Assembly: GCA_001632425.1 (NCBI GenBank)
Contig: KV425567.1
Span: forward strand, 248,001 to 312,000
From: Neolentinus lepideus HHB14362 ss-1
Lineage: Eukaryota; Basidiomycota; Agaricomycetes; Gloeophyllales; Gloeophyllaceae
Direction of reading: 5' to 3'
DNA length: 64,000 bases
Under the pieces are notes generated by a model. That model saw nothing but the letters and a program-made list of their open reading frames with translations, searched no databases and was not told the origin of the DNA. This document shows, piece after piece, positions 11,860 through 24,928 of this stretch; the stretch's first letter is position 1; each line of letters begins with the position of its first letter. The position numbers and the translations under genes were made by a program.

Positions 11860-14800
11860 ATGACCTCTCAACTGCTGCTCCGAAGGTCGACAAGGACCTT
11901 GCTCAAGACCTCGTCGCAATCTACGCGATCTGCTGTCAAGTCTGCGAGAATTCGGATACCGGGGAAAGATGCAGCGCCTCGCACTACTCGTGTACACAAG
12001 CGTTCCTCCTCTTCGTCTACTGCACCGTCGGCTGCCGCCACTGACTCTGACACACAACCAGTGAACCCAGTAACGCAAGCCAGTAGTCCTGATGTGCCAC
12101 CCGAGACTCCTCCAGAGGAGGCCGAGCCCGATAAGGTCCGACGCAGGAGAACTACAACTGCAAGCAAGGAGTCCGAGGCGAATACGCCACAGCTTCCTTC
12201 TGGACTCGACATTATTTGGGTCCCTGAATCCGAACCAGAGAGCTCCAACTCGAATGCGATACCACCTCCAGCCATCCTTGATGAAGCTTTGAATAATCTC
12301 CATGTCACACTACATCCTCAGACGCAACATAGAGCTGTCTACTCTTCCGCACAGGGGCCACCGGTGGAGCCGACTTTGGCATTGTACTGTCCGATAGAAG
12401 GAGGAGATTATATCATCGACGAGACAGTGCGGGAATTGGCACGTAGGTCGGGCTCGGAAGTCCTGGTGTTGGATTCAGTCCAAATTGCAGCTGGGGAGTG
12501 TGGCCAGTTCGGGAAAGGTCCGAATCCGATCTCAGTTAATCTATTAATGAATAACTGAATAACTCTGTTCCAGCTGCAAATGCTATCACGCTATCCCGAA
12601 ACCCGCTGCATTTCACGTCCACACCTCCTCAGCCACCGCAACCTTCGCGCCGTATGCAGGATGAAGATGACGACGACGACGACATGTCTGGTTTCTCCGT
12701 GCCGTCCCAGATGACTCTGCATGTACTAGCACCCATGCGTACTTCGCGGACCATCGTAGCGTCGAGTTCTTCTGCTAAAGGAAATCCTACTATGAAAGCC
12801 AAGGCTTTCTTCGACGAACTCATAAACATTCCTAGTCCTGCGGATGATTTGGGACAGGTACCATCTCGTAGGCCGAGACTAATTTATATCAGGGACTTTG
12901 GAACACTGGCGTCCACATCCCCCAGCTGGTACCCGTCGCTCCTACAAGCCGTTCGCCAACGACGGCAAGGTCCCATCTCCAGACCCACTTCTCCCGTAGT
13001 GAATCCAATGACGATTATCTTTGGTATTACGCCTCCCATACTACCTTCGACGTCTTCGCACGGATCGAGCAGCAGTGGTCCTGGATCCATGAACGTGCTG
13101 GCGAGTGGTCCTCCATCATCTTCATCCGCGCAGTCATCCAAGTCTGGAAAAGACGAGGACGAAATCGCAGACAAGCTTCGAGAGAAGCGGTTGCGGAAAC
13201 GCCTGAAGAGGTGGGAGAAAGGTGATGCCGCGCTCCTGGACGAGTTGCCAAAGCTCTTGCTTCATACGATGGACGATGGCGAGAGTCGAAGTAGCTCCAG
13301 CGGGCGACCAGAAATTGTGTTTGTAAATGGACCCGGGGGTACTTCTGCCCAGTCACCCTTCGCGTCGTTCTTCGGAGGAGGAGTTTCTGGCAGTAGAAGT
13401 CCAGGCCCATCGGATGCGGATGGCAATTCGCGATTCTTTAGGACTTCCATCATCGTGCCGAGCGTTCGGTCGCTTTCCAATGAGCGAGAGTGTAGGGTAT
13501 CAAGGCGGAGACAGATCAACGAGCTGACCATGCGAATGGGCGTCAGCACGGTTGGTGGCATCCTTCCCGAGCTCGAAAACGCTCCCCAGACTCTGGAAGA
13601 GCAAAGGGAATCTAATGCAGAAGAAAGCGAAGGTGCCCAGGCGGAGAGCAGCGATGCTACGAAAATGTGGGAGGAGTGGGGCACGAAGTTCGAGGTCTGG
13701 AACGATGTCGTTCAGATTGCTGATAGAGCCGTGGGGGCTGTAATTAGCGAAAATATGCGGACAGGGACATTACCAACTACCCTCGATCCTACTCCTATTC
13801 CTTGGGAGACTATATTTCATGCTTGGGCTAGTCACAAGTCTGGGCGTGAAATGCGGAGATTATGGGCGAAAGAAAGTATTCAAAAGACGTTCAAGGATGA
13901 AGAGGAGGCGGTAGAAGAGAGAGACAGTTACATGGAGTCCGATGAAATAGTGGAGCGAGTCAAGCGAGATCCTGACCTGGACAGTCATGAACGCCGACTC
14001 GTGGGCTGCATTGTCGATGCAGGTATGTTTATCTCATGATGCGTCAGTGCAGTTATCTGAATGTTCCATAAAGCCTCGATGCCTACGGGTTTCGACCAGG
14101 TTCATTTACCGCCGACGACAATTGACGCTGTCCGGACGATTGTTTCACTGCCCATCCTTCATCCGACGGCCTTTCACCATGGTATCCTCAAGGATCACAA
14201 TATGACCGGTTGCTTACTGTTCGGCCCTCCTGGAACTGGTAAGACACTGATCGTCCGCGCCCTGGCCAAGGAAGCAGGATGTCGCATGCTCGCCGTCTCC
14301 CCATCCGACGTCATGGACATGGTGAGTGCACAATTTTCTCATGTATATTAACACTCATGTTTGTTTTTCAAGTACGTTGGTGAGGGCGAGAAGCTTGTGA
14401 AGTCTGTATTCTCCCTTGCACGGCGTCTGGCGCCTTGTGTTGTGTTTATGGATGAGATCGACGCTTTGTTTGGTGCCCGGTCTTCTGCCCGAGAGACTGG
14501 TGGCGCTATCGCACACCGCGGAGTCATTACCGAGTTCATGCAGGAAATGGATGGCTTAAGGTCTTCCAAGGACGATAATATCACTGTTATCGGCGCCACA
14601 AATAGACCATTTGACCTAGACGATGCAGTTCTGCGTCGGTTGCCTCGCCGGCTACTCATTGATCTCCCGGGAGAGAAGGAGAGAGCAGGTAAGTACTAAT
14701 CAATTCAGTACGCCGAGTGCCGTTCTCTGACGCTACAGCATCTACACCAGAGATCCTCAATATCCTTCTTCGCAACGAGACATTGGCCGAAGACGTCGAC

Positions 14801-15446
14801 GTGGCCATACTCGCGAAGAAAACAGAAAGCTTCTCAGGTTCTGACCTCAAGCGTAAGTTCATTTGGTAATACGTCAAAAATGGAAGATTGACCGCGCTGT
14901 ACAGATCTTTGCGTTGCTACTGCTTTGGATGCCGTTAAGGAGAAGGTAGAAGTACCTTGGAAGGTGGGATCATCGTCTGCGTCTCCCTTGTCCACGACTC
15001 CAGTTGCCTCTGAACCGGCGGTAGAATCCTCGTCCATAGGCTCAACAGCTGCAGCGACACCAGAGTCTTTGTCTACTCCCTTCGAACAAGTCGTTGCTGG
15101 ATCTGCAGAGGAGAAGCCCACCGAGGCAGCTTCTACGGGCGAAGTCAAATCTTCAGAAACACCCTCCGCACCTGATCCCGCAGAATACTCTCGTGTCCTC
15201 CACTGGCGCAATTTTGCCAAGGCTCTGAAGGAGATTGTCCCCTCGTCTTCCGAGTCCCTTGGCAGCCTCGTGGATCTGCGCAAATGGAATGAGGAGTTTG
15301 GCGAGGGACGAAAGGACAAGCGCAAGACTATTGTCTGGGGCAAGGGCAAGTTTGGCTTCACGAAGCAGGGGAGTAAGGTTGGAGAGGAGGTTCGTGTCTC
15401 CGAGCTGATGACGCCTAGTCCTGTGGATACGTCGGCTGAGCGGTAG
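11860..15446 (+). CDS. large AAA ATPase, possibly mitochondrial
   Basis: An AAA-type ATPase with a single recognisable ATPase module in the C-terminal third: Walker A GPPGTGKT, Walker [13 protein letters not shown], sensor [15 protein letters not shown], arginine-finger region [15 protein letters not shown], and a lid helix [10 protein letters not shown]. The order and the [20 protein letters not shown] lead-in resemble the Msp1/ATAD1 and related meiotic-clade group. The N-terminus ([20 protein letters not shown]) is rich in Arg, Ser and Thr with no acids, which suggests a mitochondrial presequence. Between lies about 600 residues of mixed, partly disordered sequence with an RFGITPP-like conserved patch near 13020. 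An intron runs 12518-12573 and others follow within the ATPase core. The exact role is not known to me; an extractase or quality-control function is only a guess. Confidence 0.85.
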
Positions 15447-15896
15447 GCCTCTGTGCTTGTCACGATTATGCTAGTTTGACTGCGAAGTCGCGCATTGTCC
15501 GGACGGCATAGTATGCCATTGCTTAGTTGCAGCTCTGGAGGACGATATTTCACGGTATGTATCGGGAGAAGACGGACTCCCACACCGGCCCGAGGAAGAT
15601 GGTAGAATGGTGGAATGAGGGTTAGATTTTTCGTGGCATTCGAGACAAAGTGTCGCAGTGCTAGCGGCTGATGTTGGAGTAAAGCGATCTATATTGAACC
15701 ATCTAGAAATGCTGTCGTATCTTTTCTTGAGCGTATCGTCTTAGACATTTTACCGATTTTACCGGTCAGATCTGAACACGCAAGGTGAGTAATGAGAAGG
15801 ATAGCCAAAGTCCCAATAATATAACGTATTTTGAATGGTATACGGCTTGTGTCCATACTGAATAGGTTAATACTTAATATGTTAATAATTAATATG
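15447..15896. other. convergent intergenic spacer
   Basis: Spacer between the 3' ends of the AAA ATPase and glycosyltransferase-like genes. It ends in an AT-rich stretch with repeated TTAATA-like words (about 15840-15898), a plausible bidirectional polyadenylation region. No gene seen. Confidence 0.45.
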
Positions 15897-17602
15897 TTAT
15901 GACCGGTCACCCTCAGCAAAACCCGTAACAAAACTCCTCCACACTAAGCCCAGCGCCCACACCCGATTCATAACCTTTCTCCTCCACCAACTGCTCCACA
16001 CTGGGTCAGATCCACCCTCTTTCCTCCTTCTTGCCCCCCGATCATCTTCACCCTCATTCCCTTGTCTCCCCACTCTCCCCATCCGTTCCCCCTCCTCTCC
16101 CATATCCAACAGCCCCTCGCCTTCCTCGTCCGCATCCTCGCGGAACCACACTCCCCCCTCCGCCTCCCACGCCCCGGCAAAGTACTGGATCATCGCGTCG
16201 TTTGCGTCCTGGCGGCTCACGCCCTCCTTCGCCATATTCGAGGTGAGGAGCTTCGAGGAGAATAGCTGATCGAGCGCGAGCGAGGGGGAGGAGCTGGGCA
16301 AGGGGAGAATGAGGCGCGGGTGGGAGGTGAGGGAGAGGTGGGCGTTTATCCTAAGAAGGGATAAGGGGTTGGGGTTAGTAGAACGTATAAGAGGGAAGGG
16401 GGAGATGGGAACGTACCAGATGTCATCTACTAGCCGCGCGGACGAGGGGGCACCGGTGTAGTTCAGTATCGCGGCGTGGTGCGTGTACGGCTCCGCAGGT
16501 GGGTGGGGGGATAACGGCGGGAGCAGGTCGCGGGGAAGGAAATAGGACGGGAGAATTAGGTATCCCTAACAAAAATACGTATCATGAGTGATGTAGTTGA
16601 GCTTAGCTGGTAGGATAGGGGCACATACAGCGTTAGCAGTGAGGTAACCCGTCCGGTAGGGCTCGTCGATTTGCCAGCCTTGCACGGTGTACCGCCCATT
16701 AGCGTAGTAGGGACTGGCCCAGCGCATGTTGGGGCGTATGCGTTGGCCCCGAAGGCCCAGGGCTGCTCCGGTCAAATTTCGTTCGACACCGACATCTGGA
16801 TCAGGGCGTGAGGTAGAGTTGACGGGTAGGTGTGGGTTGAATGGTGAATCAGGGGTGATTGCGAAGTGCGTGCGGAGGAGCGTGGAGACGAGGGAGGGGG
16901 AGTAGAGATGGTCGTCGTCAAGGACGATAAGGGGTTGGAAGAGATAGCGAGTCGAGGACGGGTCGGAGTGAGAGGCAAAGGAGAGATGTTCGGTTAACAG
17001 AGGCAGGAATTTGGTCCTGAACGATCGCTTGGTATAAAAAACTACCTTAGAGACGATGGAGCTCACCCTGGACCCTGGTCAGAGACAAAGTACATTTTAA
17101 CGTTTCCGGCCTGAAATTCCCTTCCAAGACCGCCTTCTGCTCGCAGTTGCAGTACGTCTTGCTCCTCCCCTTCCGGCAAGTATATTCTAATCTCTTTCGG
17201 CCTCACACTCTGAGCGTGAAGGGTCCTCAGGGTGTACGGTAGTGTCTTGTGCAATCGGGACAATGAAGAGGCTAGAGAGACGATGGCGATGTCATCGTAA
17301 GGCGAGGGTGTCTTGGCCGGAAAAGCAGATGCGGTGATGACATGAAAGGACAGGGGGATGATAATAAAAATGCTGATGAGAACGAAGGTAAAGAAGAGGA
17401 AGAATCGTGAGCGAGGTCGGGGTCGAGGTCGTCGCCAGCGACGGGGAATAGGAACGAGCAGGAGAGGGGCGGAGAAACGGAAAGGACTCGGACTGGATGT
17501 ACGACTCTGAATGAAAGTGTCTGTGTCGCTGTCGACTTCTTCGTCGAAATCATGCGAGCGTCTGGACAAGGGCAGTAGCGGGACGTGTGCATCGCTGGCC
17601 AT
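15897..17602 (-). CDS. type II membrane glycosyltransferase-like protein
   Basis: A predicted Golgi or ER-resident protein with a short cytosolic tail (MASDAHVPLLPLSRRSHDFD), Arg-rich residues, one membrane anchor (FFLFFTFVLISIFIIIPLSF) and a lumenal domain. The lumenal part begins IAIVSLASSLSRLHKTLPYT with TLRTLHAQSVRPKEIRIYLP, a Rossmann-like start seen in GT-A glycosyltransferases, and holds a DDD metal motif in PLIVLDDDHLYSP. GYLTANAGYLILPSYFLP and the DAND motif near SRQDANDAMIQYF may form the acceptor side. The C-terminal 120 residues are charged and of low complexity. Four or more exons; the ATG at 17602 is the first in frame. It is divergent from PRI2, 187 bp away. No specific sugar or family number is claimed. 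Confidence 0.72.
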
Positions 17603-17734
17603 CGTCGAGCAGGACAAGGCTGCGTGCCAAGCATATCCGTTGCCCGTGACTTTCCGCTAATCGAAGCTTTGTGGCTGTGCCGCGCTCGTGCCTATGTGCG
17701 TGACACCTGTGACAAGTCGCGTTTGCCATTTGAG

Positions 17735-17740
17735 ACGCGT
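17735..17740. promoter_or_regulatory. ACGCGT (MCB-like) box upstream of PRI2
   Basis: An ACGCGT palindrome lies 50 bp before the PRI2 start, in the 187-bp divergent promoter. MBF (Mbp1/Swi6 or Cdc10 complexes) binds this element in G1/S promoters of replication genes in ascomycetes, so the context fits. Whether this fungus uses it is inference. Confidence 0.45.
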
Positions 17741-17789
17741 CCGCCAGCAGCCTCCTCGACCCCCTCATATTTCTATTTCTTTCGCTATT

Positions 17790-19710
17790 ATGTTCAATGC
17801 AGGAAAGCGCACCACCAGCACACCGCTGAAACATGCTCCCGCAGAGGTCCAGCTGCACTCGACAGCGCCCTATCCCCATCGTCTGAACTTGTCAGTGCCA
17901 AACCTTTTGCATCTCTCTGGTTGTTCCTTCCTAATCAGAAATCCTATCTAGTTATGACGTCCCCCCTCTATTTGACGTCACCCTCGAAGAGTTCGAGTCC
18001 GCCGCCCTCGCGCGTCTCCGTATCCTAGCAGAAATCGAATCCTCATTTGTCCGCAACCGGTCTTACGATGAGCTCAAATCGGTCACGGACGCCCAATGCA
18101 AGAAGTATCTGACTCTGAATGCTAACAGTGCAAGCACGCAAGATCTGCAAGGCGAGCGAAGGAGAGATCATGTCGGACATTTTGTGTTGAGGCTGGCGTT
18201 TTGTCGTTCGTGAGTATGTTTCCTGATATTCGCACGAGGCAGCAGGAGATTGTGACCAGCCTGTGACACAATGATATTAGCGAGGAGCTACGAAGGAGAT
18301 TTGTCAAAGCAGAAATGATGTTGTTCAGGGTGCGGTGGGATACAGATGACACTCGAGAGCGTGAGGGATTCCTTGAATCTAGGGATTTTGACTGGACGCC
18401 GGTGCGTGCTCGCGCGTTCTTTTTGCGCCATATTTCAAACCAGTGCTGACATCAGATTATAGGTGGACGACAAGGAGAAGGAGGCGTACAAGGAAGAACT
18501 CATGGCCGTACCCAGTAACATCAGGACGCAATATTCCGAAGGTCAGTTCAAGAAGGACAAGTATCATAAGGTCTTTACACGCTCTACCCCTGCATCCAAT
18601 GGTGTCTCAATTTGATACCCGCAGGTTAGGTGGACACGGGTGCCAGATCTCGTAGAAAAACGTCGAGTCTTTCTCAAGGGCGGCTGGGCATACGTACACG
18701 AGCGAGAGTCATCCAGCATGGTCTTCCAAGAGTTCCAAATAAATCTTGAGAAGGCCCTCGATGTATGTCGTCCTCTAACACTTCCTTACGCAACCATTTC
18801 ACACCATTTGGAGGACAGATGACTGCAAAAGCCCTCCCTCGACTGGACGAAGACACCCGCCTGATTCCAATTCTGGACAACCTATCTCAAGGCTTCCTTG
18901 CTGGGGTGCCATCAGAATGGCTATCTTCGTCGTCTTCAGGTGCAGAGGGAAGCGGCGTCAAAGCGGAGGAAATCGACGACCTGGCGAAGAAGCACTTCCC
19001 AATGTGCATGCGCAACTTGCACGAGAGCCTAATGCGGGACAGGCATTTAAAGCACATGGGGAGGTTGCAATATGGCTTGTTCTTGAAGGTAGTCTTCCAG
19101 TGCAGTGACGTCAAGGTACTAGGTGCTGAAGGAGTCTGGCAGGTCCTTGGGGTGTCGATAGATGAAGCAATCGCGTTTTGGAGAAGGTCGTTCAGCAACA
19201 TTACGGATGATAAATTCAATAAGGAGTATCGCTACAACATTAGACACTCGTACGGTCTTGAGGGTCGTCGAGCCAACTATCCAGCGAAGAGGTGAGAGCC
19301 TCTTGTTCTTGCCGATAACAGTGGCTAACCATGGAACCTCTCCCTCCAGTTGCCAACAAATCCTCATGCAAGATCAACCCGGGTCAGCCGAATCGCATGG
19401 CTGTCCCTATCGCCACTTCTCCGAGGACAACCTGCAGTCTGCCCTGCTCGCCTCGTATTCCGCGCACGGGTTCACCGCGTCGGACCTGCCGGAGATCATG
19501 CACACCGTGCGCGCGGGGCACTACCACGTTGCCTGCACCAGGGTATTCGAGATCACGCATGCGCGGAGCGGCGTGAAGAAGGGTGAGGGCGTCGGCGGCG
19601 GGGAGAGCATCACCCATCCGAACCAGTATGCCGCGAGGAGTCGGGAGCTCGAGAAGGCAAGACAAGAGAAAGCGGAGAGTGACAGGGATGCGATGTTAGT
19701 GGATGGCTGA
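17790..19710 (+). CDS. PRI2: DNA primase large subunit
   Basis: Regulatory, iron-sulphur subunit of DNA primase in the polymerase alpha-primase complex, which makes RNA-DNA primers in the nucleus. It starts MFNAGKRTTSTPLKH at 17790. The mid-region matches the family (DVTLEEFESAALARLRILAE, RDHVGHFVLRLAFCRS). The C-terminal 4Fe-4S domain keeps its four cysteines in FPMCMRNLH, SCQQILMQ, SHGCPYRHF and HYHVACTRVFE, together with the diagnostic NIRHSYGLEGRRANY. About eight exons with short introns. The symbol is secure on these motifs. The gene lies head-to-head with the glycosyltransferase-like gene, and an ACGCGT box occurs 50 bp upstream. Confidence 0.96.
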
Positions 19711-20114
19711 TCATGACCACGATCATTCGCTTGGATCGTGTTGTTGTCTATTCCTTCCTTTCTTGTTGTATTTCAGAACCATAAACGTTCGTTCGTGGGT
19801 GGCGCTGTACGATCCTCGGTGGTGATTGCCTTGTGATTCTGATAGTTCGAGGACATGAGGCAATACCGTTCGAATACCCCGTCGAATGTCAGGACGATGC
19901 GGAGCGCGCGTAAGAAAAAAGATGCCCCTAGGCGTAGCTGCAGAGTATATCAATGGACGCAATAGAAAGCCGTGCCAGGGTTGTAAGTGCCTGTCACGAC
20001 GCAATAGGCCACACGCGCAATGGAGCACGAGGCCACAGTCATACCTTACGTCTACCTATTGTACTGGAACCTCTACTGCGTACCATCACCATCCCAACTC
20101 TGATAACGACCTGT
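19711..20114. other. intergenic region or CHO1 leader
   Basis: About 400 bp between PRI2 and the phosphatidylserine synthase start, same strand. The CHO1 reading frame stays open upstream to an ATG at 19953, so part of this could be an N-terminal extension. No other feature is evident. Confidence 0.45.
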
Positions 20115-20977
20115 ATGAACCAACGAAAGGCAACAACTACTCGAGAGGAAAATGGGGAGACGAGAAAAACGGCTATACTACAGCAGTATAACGACACAGA
20201 GGGCCATTTCTCACTAGTCAGGTATTTGTCTCTCAGACGAAACTTTATGACAGGAACCATCACTCATGGTCATGGACGTTCTCGTTGGAATGCGTGTGAT
20301 TGAACAGAAACTTCCGGTTGGCGGATCTGGTGACCATTATGAACGGCGTGTGCGGGTCTTTCTCCGTGTTCTCCTCTGCTCGGTACCTCTTGACCAATGA
20401 TGAAGACTACCTGTGGTCGGCGCTCTTGCTCCCCTTAGCGGGGCTCATGTTTGACTTCCTCGACGGTAAAGTCGCCCGGTGGAGGAAGGAAACCAGTATG
20501 CTAGGGCAGGAGCTTGACAGTCTGGCTGACCTGGTACAATCACTTGCGTGCTCTCGTTTGTATTCTACTCTCTGACATGACCTTCTCTAGATCTCTTTCG
20601 GAGTATCCCCCGCTCTGCTCGCGTTTGTGGTGGGACTGCGGACGTATCTCGACACGGTTGTTCTAACCGCTTTCATCTGCTGTGGGCTTGCCCGTTTAGC
20701 ACGGTTCAACGCGACCGTAGCACTGGTCCCGAAGGACAATTCGGGCAAAGCGAAATACTTTGAGGGTCTGCCCATTCCTTCCTCACTTATTCTCGTCGGC
20801 GTCCTCTCGTTCTGGACAAGCCAGGGTTGGATTGAAGGGAAGACGGGCATCCCGCTGGGGACCGTTACTCTGTGGGGAAAGCAGAATGGAAGCGGAGAGA
20901 TTCATGTGGTCAGTGCTGTGTTTGGTTTATGGGCGGCTGCGATGGTGAGCAAGACGCTGAAGGTGCCCAAAATCTGA
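20115..20977 (+). CDS. CHO1: phosphatidylserine synthase (CDP-diacylglycerol-serine type)
   Basis: Converts CDP-diacylglycerol and serine to phosphatidylserine in the ER membrane (EC 2.7.8.8), the fungal route that animals lack. The CDP-alcohol motif D-G-x2-A-R-x8-G-x3-D-x3-D is complete in DGKVARWRKETSMLGQELD plus SLAD. It is preceded by NFRLADLVTIMNGVCGSF and followed by ISFGVSPALLAFVVGLRTYL, ARLARFNATVAL and YFEGLPIPSSL, all typical of Pss/Cho1. An intron at 20221-20307 falls right before NFRLAD and a second after SLADL. The start at 20115 gives a short polar tail; an in-frame ATG at 19953 would add 54 residues, so the true start is uncertain. The C-terminus ends SKTLKVPKI. Confidence 0.93.
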
Positions 20978-21176
20978 GACAAAACGGAGATGGACTTGCC
21001 TGTTGTGATATTACTATAGAGCCTGGATATGGACGGTATTGCTAATGGTCTCATAGTTAACGTAGTCACATTGTGCTTACAATTTCGTTGATTGCACCAA
21101 TAGCTTGTGTTTTTCTGGTGCAAGCAGGCAGCCTTGCAGTCGCGACGCGAGTCGCGTGAGATGCGAGTAATTTAGG

Positions 21177-21191
21177 ACGCGTCGGACGCGT
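21177..21191. promoter_or_regulatory. twin ACGCGT boxes upstream of NSE1
   Basis: Two ACGCGT palindromes at 21177-21182 and 21186-21191 sit 9 bp apart in GGACGCGTCGGACGCGTC, ending only 20 bp before the NSE1 ATG. Paired MCB elements are a strong form of the G1/S element in yeasts. The position is so close that they may lie in the 5' UTR. Confidence 0.5.
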
Positions 21192-21211
21192 CTCTCTTCA
21201 TTCCGTGATCA

Positions 21212-22598
21212 ATGGTCTCCTCAAGTGATGTGCGGCGGCTCTTCCTGCAAGCAGTCATCTCTCGACGCGTTCTTTCATACAAGCTCGCTAATGTCATCTG
21301 GCGGAAGTGCATAGACGCTGTCAAAGGTGGGATACGTGTTTTCGACGTGCGACTCCAATGAATAAAGGCATGTGGCTCGATAGCCGCGGACAGTACACTC
21401 CAAATCACAGTTCCTCGAGAAGACGACCGAACCGCATGGGACTCATTCACGGGCAAAGTCAACGAATCGCTAAACCCCCTGGATCTTGAATTCCGACACC
21501 TGCATGATGAACTTACTGGCAGGGAGATGTATGCCTTGGTAGGCTTGATAATAGCATTGCGAATATCTGCACTGAAGCCCATTTCTTTTTCAGGTCAACA
21601 GGAAAGGCGATGAGGTTGCACAATTCGCCACTGACTACACCCCAGCTGAAATCGCATACTTCAAAGCGATAGTAAATTCAGCCATATTACTCCCCATGCC
21701 ACTGCTGATATCAGAGATTTAGGTAGAACAAATCATGCTTGCGCCTCATGAGTCTTTCTCTGTCTCGTCCCTGGCCGCGTTGCGCGAAGTCAACTTCCTT
21801 AAGACAAACATGTCGAAGACGCAGGCTGAGGTTGTGCTGGGAAGCTTTGTTGCCAATGGCTGGCTACTAAAAAGCCAGTAAGTGCTGTTCCTAGGAAGAG
21901 ATGGTCGTGATACACTGAGTGGGACTATAAGGCGTGGACGGTATTCTCTGTCTACTCGCTCCTTACTGGAGCTCTTGCCGTACCTGAAATCAACATACCC
22001 CGACGAAGTCATTGAGTGTACCATCTGTTTGGAGGTGGAATCCATTCTTGGAATGACGTTAGGCGTCAGCTAACGGAATAGGATGATTAGATTCTGACTC
22101 GGGGTGTGTCCTGCCACACTCGGAATTGCAAAGTTCGTCTGCACGAACACTGCTTCAACAATTACAAGCGCATCCACTCGACCTGTCCTTCCTGTAACGA
22201 GAGCTGGACGAATAGCTCCAAGAAGCTCGTCCCTGTCGGCGAAGGGGCGGTCAAGGATGGGCAAGACTTCAATAGGCGGGTGAGGAAAAAGCAGACTGAC
22301 GAGGGTAGTGAAGGAGAAGAAGAAGAAGATGATGATGATGAGTTAGAGGAATCGCAAGAGCCAAGCCAGGCAAAGGGAAAGAAAGGCAAAGCAAAGGCGA
22401 AAACTAACGGACGCTCTAGGAAAAGGTGAGCTGAATGCACCCTTGCATCTATGCAGAACATTACCTTCCTTCGATAGTGCTACAAACCGCGCTGACTCCG
22501 ACAGCGAAGAGGAAGCTGAGAACAGTGGTGCGGATGATGGCATGGATGTTGACGAAGACGAGGTCCCGAAGAGATCCCAGCGCAAGAGCCGACGATGA
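21212..22598 (+). CDS. NSE1: SMC5-6 complex RING subunit Nse1
   Basis: Nse1 of the Smc5-Smc6 complex, a nuclear E3-like RING protein used in DNA repair and replication-fork stability. Winged-helix parts are visible in EFRHLHDELTGREMYALVNR, DYTPAEIAYFKAI, FSVSSLAALREVNFLK and TQAEVVLGSFVANGWLL. The RING-like zinc domain reads ECTICLE, then GVSCHTRNCKVRLHEHCF and CPSCNESW, as in Nse1. After it comes an acidic, lysine-rich tail (polyacidic run near 22320, then basic repeats) ending KRSQRKSRR, which is likely nuclear-targeting. About six introns; the first is best spliced to give AVKAADSTLQITVP. Twin ACGCGT boxes lie just upstream. Confidence 0.92.
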
Positions 22599-22803
22599 TT
22601 CAGGTTGCCTCAGGGGAGGTTCCTCGTCTGTACCAGTGCATACTTTATACTTGTACTACATCATCTTATGCATCATTTAATCCGGAGCAGCTCGCATAGC
22701 TAAGCATCGTATTAGATAAGAGAACTTGAGACATGGCGATGCCTGACCGGAAAAGAAAGAGATGCGCAGAAAATGGCTAGCTAATACAATGAGATAAATC
22801 GTC

Positions 22804-24701
<1,898 letters not shown>

Positions 24702-24928
24702 TTTGTAGATGCAGGTGGAAGTACAGTGAGACAAGGATACAGAGATGCTGAAGTCCTCAGATCAGTGACGCGTCGATCTGAATCTCTCGCGGGAGTCTAA
24801 AACCTCCCAGTCTTCCCAAGAGCATCAGTGTACCATCATAAAGGGAGATTGTTCAAACTCCGTCCATTCCTAGTTACGGTATTAGTTCAGCAGGTAGTAT
24901 CGTCATCTCTCCTTGCTTCATTTCGACT

